This document shows, piece after piece, positions 5,959 through 10,741 of a stretch of 10,741 bases of DNA (position 1 is the stretch's first letter; every line of letters starts with the position of its first letter). The stretch is from Deltaproteobacteria bacterium (GTDB taxonomy: Bacteria > Desulfobacterota > Binatia > Binatales > Binataceae): positions 721 through 11,461 of the forward strand of contig PMOH01000153.1 in the NCBI GenBank assembly GCA_003161515.1, in the 5' to 3' direction. A model generated the notes under the pieces. The model made no database searches, was not told the origin of the DNA, and saw only the letters and a program-made list of their open reading frames with translations. Both the position numbers and the translations under genes were made by a program.

Positions 5959-7103
5959 GGAGAGGCCGCGTGATCGAACGGCTGCGCCAGATTCTGCTGA
6001 AGGAATTCATCCACTTGTTCCGGGACAAGCAGGCGCGCTTCTCGCTAATCGTGCCGCCGTTGTTGCAGATGCTTATTTTCGGATACGCGGCGAGCTACGA
6101 AGTGAATCGGGTTTCGACCGCGGTGCTGGATTTCGATCACAGCCAGGAGAGTCGCGACTTTCTCGAGCGAATCAGCGCCAGCAGCCGCTTCCAGGTGCGC
6201 GAGGTCCTGCAAAATGAATCGCAAATTCCGTCGCTGCTCGATCATCGGCGCGTCGTTCTGGTGCTGCAGATTCAACCCGGCTTCGCGGAACTGCTGCGCA
6301 AGGGGCAGACCGCGCCGATTCAGGCCGTGCTCGACGGTACCGACTCGAACACGGCGTTGATCGCGGTCGAATACATCAATCAGATCGCCGCGCGATTCGC
6401 GCAGGACTATCAACTCCAACTCGCCGACCGCACGCGACCGACGCTTGCAACCTTTGCTCCCAATATCGAGCTCCAGGAGCGTCCGTGGTACAACGCCAAC
6501 CTCGAAAGCCGATGGTTTTTCGTGCCTGGGGTGATCGGCACTCTTGTCCTCGTATCAGTGTTGCAGCTGACGTCTTTTGCCGTCGTGCGAGAGCGCGAGA
6601 TCGGCACACTCGAACAATTGATGGTCACACCGATAAGCCCGACTGAATTGATCGTCGGCAAAACGCTGCCGTTTCTGATCGTCGGGCTGGCGAACGTCGT
6701 GTTCGTGGGAATTTTGGGGAGTTACTGGTTCGAGGTTCCGTTTCGCGGAAACATTTTGGTTCTGCTGCTCGGCACGACACTATTTTTGTCGAGCGCGCTC
6801 GGCGTCGGACTGCTGATATCAACGGTTTCTCAGACTCAACAGCAGGCCTTTGCGATCTCCTTTTTCTACATCACGCCGGCGATCATGCTGTCAGGCTTCG
6901 GCTATCCGATCGGCAGCATGCCGACGACTCTGCAATATCTCACCAACCTCGATCCGTTGCGTTTCTTTCTCGTGGTGTTGCGCGGAACGTTCATCAAAGG
7001 CGTCGGACTGAGCGTGCTATGGCCGCAGATGATCGCAATGGCGATCCTCGGCGCGGCGACGCTGACAATCGCGACGCTCAGATTTCACAAGACGCTGGAC
7101 TGA
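5955..7103 (+). CDS. ABC-2 type permease, second of pair (YbhR-like)
   Basis: This 382-residue protein is a paralogue of the preceding permease with the same plan: N-terminal helix 'IERLRQILLKEFIHLFRDKQ', TM1 about 29-47, a periplasmic domain (about 50-185) with 'AVLDGTDSNTALIAVEYINQ', TM2 about 188-210, coupling segment 'VVREREIGTLEQLMVTPISP', and four further membrane segments to about residue 375. The start is uncertain. ATG at 5955 gives the ATGA overlap repeated elsewhere in this operon. GTG at 5970 has a good Shine-Dalgarno (AGGAGAGG, 5958-5965), aligns better with YbhR, and gives 377 residues, exactly the length of its partner. I keep the longer form but find the GTG at least as likely. 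The gene ends 3 bases before the stop of the convergent DUF255 gene, with no terminator hairpin between them. Confidence 0.9.
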   Translation: MRRGRVIERLRQILLKEFIHLFRDKQARFSLIVPPLLQMLIFGYAASYEVNRVSTAVLDFDHSQESRDFLERISASSRFQVREVLQNESQIPSLLDHRRVVLVLQIQPGFAELLRKGQTAPIQAVLDGTDSNTALIAVEYINQIAARFAQDYQLQLADRTRPTLATFAPNIELQERPWYNANLESRWFFVPGVIGTLVLVSVLQLTSFAVVREREIGTLEQLMVTPISPTELIVGKTLPFLIVGLANVVFVGILGSYWFEVPFRGNILVLLLGTTLFLSSALGVGLLISTVSQTQQQAFAISFFYITPAIMLSGFGYPIGSMPTTLQYLTNLDPLRFFLVVLRGTFIKGVGLSVLWPQMIAMAILGAATLTIATLRFHKTLD

Positions 7104-7106
7104 TCG

Positions 7107-9380
7107 TTACATCGGCGGGTGCGTGGGAGCGGGCGGGTCGTTGGCGAGTGTCGTCTGATCAATTCCCTTGACGCCAAATTTCCTGATCACCTGGGCGAGT
7201 TTCGCGGGCGTCACGACCGGCGTGGCGCAAGCGGTTCCTGCGCACACAAAAGCCAGCGGAACGTTCTTCGCCGCGCTGGATTCGAACATCGCGCGCGCCG
7301 CGGGCGGCATCGCCGCGGCAGCGCTGCGATCTGACCCAAGCCGCATTACGATTTTTCCTGGACGATAACTTGCGAGCGCCATTCTCCAAAGAGCGGCGGC
7401 GCGCGCGTCGCCGGGCGGGCCTGCAATCGCGACCGTCGCCTCGCCGTTCGCGCGATATTCCAGCGCGAGCCCGACTGTGGCGACCGAGTTACTCAACATG
7501 GCACCCGCCATCGCGGGCGCACTCGTCATCATTTCGCTCGCAGTCTTCGAATAACTGTCATCGCCAGTAAGCAGTGCGAGTTTCGCCGTCGCAATCGCCA
7601 TCGTCGCCTGCACGGAGGGCGTCGGCATGTCGAAGAACACCTGCGCTGTCGCCGATGACTGTGCGATCACCGTGTGCGCGTCTTCGGTATCGCGGTTGGT
7701 CAACAAGTTCGCATCCGTTGTGCGGAAGTTCTTTACGATGATCGCGGCCAGCTTGCGCGCTTCGGCCAGATACTTCTCGTTGGCAGAAAATTGATACGCA
7801 TCGACGAAGGCATTGAGCAGGTAAACCTGATCGGCCGCGAGACCCGACACCTGCGCGCGTCCATCCGACCAGACGTGGAAGAAACTTCCATCGGGGGCGC
7901 GCATGTGGGCGATGATGAAATCCAAGTCGTTGAGCGCAACGCGTTGAAGACTCGAGTCGTCAAGCGTCGCTGACGCGGTCAGATATGAGTCAGCCATCAA
8001 CGCGTTCCGATCGGTCATCACCGCGCGATCCACTTGCGGAGTCTTGCGACGGGCGCGCACCGCAAGCATCGCGTCCGACACTTTCGCGATCCTGTCGCGC
8101 GCGTCAGCCACCGGGATTTTCAGCTTCGCCGCCAGTTGCTCGGGGGTCATCGCGCGCCTCAGCACGATTCGCCTGTCGGGTGCCAGCGCCGGGGTGTTTT
8201 CCATTCCGTAAAATAAAATAGCGACGTGCGCGTCGTCGGATGGAAGCGCGCGCTTCACTTCAGCGACCGTCCAGGTGTAGTAGCTGCCGTCGTCACCCTT
8301 GAACGAATCGGCGTCCTGATGCGAGTAGAAAGTGTGCGTGTTCGGATCGAGCAAATCGTGGTTCACGTAGCCCACGATCGATTTTGCGACCCGTGCGAAG
8401 TCCGGATCGCCGCTCGCCGCGTACGCGTCGCTGTACGCATGCAGAGCCATCGCGTTGTCGTATCCGAGCTTCTCGAAATGCGGGACGCGCCAATGCGGGT
8501 CGGTCGAGTAGCGATGAAATCCGCCGCCAAGCTGATCGAAGACGCCACCGGCGGCGATTTTCTTCAGCGTGTCGAGCGCCATCGCGGTAAACTCGGGATG
8601 CCCGTAGAAACCGTGCGCCAGCGCGAGTTCAAGCGCGGGGAAATCGTAGAATCGGGGCCCGGGGCCTGATTCGAAGCCGCCCGATTCGCGATCGTACGAC
8701 GCCGCCAGCCCCGCGAGTATTTGCGCGCGCAGCGCTTCGAGTCCTCCCGGCGCCGGTGCGTTCTCGCTCGACGCGGATTTGAGCTTCGTCGCGGTCTCCT
8801 CTGCTTGTTTCTCGAGACCCGCGCGATCGGTCGCGAACACCTTCGCAATTTTTTTCAGCAGCGGCAGCATCGACGAGTTTTCTCCGCCGCTGCCGTGGGG
8901 TCCGCTGCCGGGCCGTGGTGGCAGATAGCCGGTCGCGAAGAACAACGCGCCATCGGAGGTCGTGAAACAAGTCAGCGGCCAACCGCCCGCGCCGGTCAGT
9001 TGCGCCGCCGCGTTCTGGTAGTACAGGTCAATGTCAGGACGCTGATCGGTGTCGATTTTTATCGGCACGAACTCGCTGTTCAGCGCTTCCGCAACCTGCG
9101 GGTCGGCGTACGTCGTCGCGTCCATCACGTGACACCAGTGACACCACACCGCGCCGATATCGATCAGGATCGGGCGATTCAGCCGATCCGCCAGCGCGAG
9201 AGTATCAGGACTCCACGGCTGCCATCGAATCGCGCTCGATGACGCCTCGCGCAGATACATACTCGGCGCCGACTTGAGCGACCCCGCCGGCAATGCGTTC
9301 GCGGAATCTTCCGCGGCGGCGCCGTGCGCACTCAAGATGCAAACGATCGCGACTGAGGCAAGAATTGTTCGCGTTGACAT
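7107..9380 (-). CDS. Secreted DUF255 thioredoxin-like protein (YyaL/SPATA20 family)
   Basis: The product is 757 residues from the ATG at 9380. Residues 1-23 are a clear Sec signal peptide: MSTR, a hydrophobic core 'TILASVAIVCILSA', then HGAAA before ED; there is no lipobox. Residues about 43-205 are the DUF255 thioredoxin-like domain, with 'WQPW' and the redox-type motif WCHWCHVM (Cys80, Cys83), then 'FVPIKIDTDQRPDID' and 'GGWPLTCF'. The rest is the long helical six-hairpin-glycosidase-like region usual in this family, ending with the paired cysteines in 'FVCAGTACATPV' (Cys713, Cys718). The molecular function of the family is not settled; a disulfide or protein-folding role in the periplasm is an inference from the CxxC and the signal peptide. 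The frame is open upstream to 9527, but an upstream start would bury the signal peptide; ATG at 9419 is the only other serious candidate. No good Shine-Dalgarno is visible. Confidence 0.88.
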   Translation of the reverse strand: MSTRTILASVAIVCILSAHGAAAEDSANALPAGSLKSAPSMYLREASSSAIRWQPWSPDTLALADRLNRPILIDIGAVWCHWCHVMDATTYADPQVAEALNSEFVPIKIDTDQRPDIDLYYQNAAAQLTGAGGWPLTCFTTSDGALFFATGYLPPRPGSGPHGSGGENSSMLPLLKKIAKVFATDRAGLEKQAEETATKLKSASSENAPAPGGLEALRAQILAGLAASYDRESGGFESGPGPRFYDFPALELALAHGFYGHPEFTAMALDTLKKIAAGGVFDQLGGGFHRYSTDPHWRVPHFEKLGYDNAMALHAYSDAYAASGDPDFARVAKSIVGYVNHDLLDPNTHTFYSHQDADSFKGDDGSYYTWTVAEVKRALPSDDAHVAILFYGMENTPALAPDRRIVLRRAMTPEQLAAKLKIPVADARDRIAKVSDAMLAVRARRKTPQVDRAVMTDRNALMADSYLTASATLDDSSLQRVALNDLDFIIAHMRAPDGSFFHVWSDGRAQVSGLAADQVYLLNAFVDAYQFSANEKYLAEARKLAAIIVKNFRTTDANLLTNRDTEDAHTVIAQSSATAQVFFDMPTPSVQATMAIATAKLALLTGDDSYSKTASEMMTSAPAMAGAMLSNSVATVGLALEYRANGEATVAIAGPPGDARAAALWRMALASYRPGKIVMRLGSDRSAAAAMPPAARAMFESSAAKNVPLAFVCAGTACATPVVTPAKLAQVIRKFGVKGIDQTTLANDPPAPTHPPM

Positions 9381-9417
9381 CCGACAAATGGCGCGGTAGC
9401 TGGAAGCTGTTAGAAAC

Positions 9418-10026
9418 ATGAGTGCACGACCAGCAACGCGGCGTCGCCCGCCGCGAACTCGCAACGGCCCGGCGAAAGTTATCCGGATGCCGATTCCCAC
9501 AGTGGTACGCCGGCGCCGTGCGATCAAGACGGGAATTGGCCTGCTGGTGATCTCGCTGCTGGCGGCAATAATTGCGCGATTCTACATGATGTACAGCGCA
9601 CCACCTTCGCCCGAAAAAGTATCCGGTCTGAGCGATCAGGAAACCGAAATCCTCGGCCTGGTGAATCAGCAACGCGTTCGCAGCGGGCTGCGGCCGCTGA
9701 AATTCTCGCCGCGCCTGGCTGTAGTCGCGCGCGGCCACAGCTACGACATGGCGATGCGCCACTACCTGGCGCACAACAGTCCCGACGGAGTTGCGCCCGC
9801 GGACCGAATCAGCGGCGTCGGTATCGGCTATCGGACGGTCGGCGAAAACATTTACATGGACGACAGCGCCGATTCCGCCGACGTGCCGCAGCGCGCGATG
9901 ACAGGCTGGCTGAAGAGCCCCGAGCATCGCGCCAACATCGTCTCCGACAAGTTCACCGAGACCGGCGTCGGAATCGCTCATTCGGCCGACGGCGGTACCT
10001 ACGTTACGCAGGACTTCGTGCACTGA
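9418..10026 (+). CDS. Membrane-anchored CAP (SCP/PR-1/YkwD-like) domain protein
   Basis: The product has 202 residues. Residues 1-37 are arginine-rich (RRRPP, VVRRRR) and precede a single hydrophobic segment at about 38-58, giving an N-in anchor with the remainder in the periplasm. Residues about 72-202 are a bacterial CAP domain: 'ILGLVNQQRVRSGLRPLKFS', 'VVARGHSYDMAMRHYLAHNS', 'GYRTVGENIYM', 'MTGWLKSPEHRANIV', and 'FTETGVGIA' ending 'YVTQDFVH'. The cavity residues expected for the fold are present (His107, His119, Glu143, His170). The biochemical role of bacterial CAP proteins is generally unknown; cell-envelope interactions are suspected. The start is uncertain, since ATG 9418 has only a distant GGAAG (9402-9406) and ATG 9487 would still keep the membrane anchor. 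It is divergent from the DUF255 gene and 11 bases upstream of the methyltransferase gene. Confidence 0.87.
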   Translation: MSARPATRRRPPRTRNGPAKVIRMPIPTVVRRRRAIKTGIGLLVISLLAAIIARFYMMYSAPPSPEKVSGLSDQETEILGLVNQQRVRSGLRPLKFSPRLAVVARGHSYDMAMRHYLAHNSPDGVAPADRISGVGIGYRTVGENIYMDDSADSADVPQRAMTGWLKSPEHRANIVSDKFTETGVGIAHSADGGTYVTQDFVH

Positions 10027-10037
10027 CAGGTGCTGCG

Positions 10038-10741
10038 ATGGATTTCGCCGAACTTGCCGCGCTGGCCTCGGGTCACGCCGAAGCGCGCGCAATCCAGACC
10101 GCGCTGAAGCTGGGAATTTTCGACGTGCTCGAGCGCTCGGCGCTCGATGACGCCGCTCTCGCCTCGGCAATATCCGCAAATCGCCGCGCGACGGCTCTGA
10201 TAGCCAACGCGATGGTCGCGCTCGAATTGCTCGACAAGCGCGCCGATCGCTATGCGCTCACCGAAGCCTCGCGACGCTACCTGCTTCGCTCGTCTGCCGA
10301 GTATCTGGGCGGCCTGATTCTGTTCGACGAAGCATTCTTTCAAACCTGGACCCATCTCGAGCAGACTATTCGCACCGGCCTTCCCGCGCGCCCTACCGAC
10401 ATGTTTCAAAGCCGTCCTGAAGAAACCGAACGATTCATCCGCGCGATGGACAGCCTCACTCACGCTCGCGGCGATGCGGCTTACGTGGCCGACAGGATCG
10501 ATCTCAGCAAGGTTTCGAAGCTGGCCGACATCGGCGGCGGGCCGGGGACTTACACGGTCGCTATGCTTCGCCGATGGCCTCATCTGCGCGCTGCGATTTA
10601 CGATCTTCCTGCTACGCTGGAAGTTGCGCGGAAAATTCTCGGCGAGCGCGAGCCCGCGGCGCTGGCGCGCATCGAAATGGTTCGCGTCGATTACCTTTAC
10701 GACGAGATCCCGGGGCCATGCGGAGCCCTGTTCATGTCGAA
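10038..10741 (+). CDS. Class I SAM-dependent O-methyltransferase, N-terminal part (3' end outside window)
   Basis: The frame is open from the ATG at 10038 to the end of the window, giving about 234 residues of a protein whose family is usually near 330-350. Residues 1-90 form a winged-helix-like dimerisation domain of the plant/bacterial O-methyltransferase type ('IQTALKLGIFDVLERSALDD', 'ANRRATALIANAMVALELLD', 'YALTEASRRYLLRSS'). The SAM-binding motif I is 'LADIGGGPGTYTVAML' (DIGGGPG at 164-170), followed by 'AAIYDLPATLEVAR', with Asp189 in the conserved DLP, and the 'VDYLYDEIP' segment. The general-base histidine region lies beyond the window. The substrate cannot be named. AGGTG (10028-10032) serves as ribosome binding site and the gap to the CAP gene is 11 bases, so the two are probably co-transcribed. 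Confidence 0.85.
   Translation, partial: MDFAELAALASGHAEARAIQTALKLGIFDVLERSALDDAALASAISANRRATALIANAMVALELLDKRADRYALTEASRRYLLRSSAEYLGGLILFDEAFFQTWTHLEQTIRTGLPARPTDMFQSRPEETERFIRAMDSLTHARGDAAYVADRIDLSKVSKLADIGGGPGTYTVAMLRRWPHLRAAIYDLPATLEVARKILGEREPAALARIEMVRVDYLYDEIPGPCGALFMS

Noticed and set aside
9374..9379. TTGACA as a -35 box for the CAP gene
   Set aside because: No acceptable -10 box occurs 16-18 bases downstream (TAGCTG is the best at 17), and it falls at the DUF255 start codon, so the match could be chance.
9381..9527. N-terminal extension of the DUF255 protein to 9527
   Set aside because: It would place 49 arginine-rich residues before a clean signal peptide and overlap the divergent CAP gene by more than 100 bases.

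Overview
The window is GC-rich, tightly packed bacterial DNA from a Gram-negative-type cell envelope. The signs are a DUF1329 protein, a periplasmic adaptor with a paired ABC exporter, and a secreted thioredoxin-fold protein. DUF1329 next to an atypical SDR fits soil proteobacterial or deltaproteobacterial lineages (for example Candidatus Binatia). That placement is an inference from gene content only. No rRNA, tRNA, CRISPR array, integrase or transposase was seen.

Layout. (1) 1-558: the 3' end of a DUF1329 gene, followed by a GC-rich hairpin. (2) 653-1211: a broken short-chain dehydrogenase/reductase (SDR) gene. It keeps a perfect ribosome binding site and start codon, but has two single-base frameshifts and lacks its 3' third. 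(3) 1195-1250: a regulatory patch with a TTGACA box and two palindromic operators; the first operator overlaps the end of the SDR remnant. (4) 1263-7103: a six-gene, end-to-start overlapping operon of the E. coli CecR-YbhG-YbhF-YbhS-YbhR type. It encodes a TetR regulator, an HlyD/YbhG membrane-fusion adaptor, two separate ABC ATPases (the two halves of YbhF as independent genes) and two ABC-2 permeases. (5) 7107-9380, minus strand: a secreted DUF255 thioredoxin-like protein, convergent with the operon and only 3 bp from it. (6) 9418-10026: a membrane-anchored CAP/SCP-domain protein, divergent from the DUF255 gene. (7) 10038-end: the 5' part of a class I O-methyltransferase, probably co-transcribed with the CAP gene.

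How the genes work together. The TetR protein probably binds the two palindromes in its own promoter, so an inducer would release the whole export operon. The ATPases probably form a heterodimer under a permease heterodimer, and the adaptor would link this pump to an outer-membrane channel (TolC-like) that is not encoded here. The most interesting molecular detail is in the ATPase pair. The first lacks the H-loop histidine and the second has LAGGW in place of LSGG. In a heterodimer both changes fall in the same composite ATP site, predicting one degenerate and one working site. This is a recognisable exporter family, not a new system. I saw nothing that I would call a wholly undescribed biological system.
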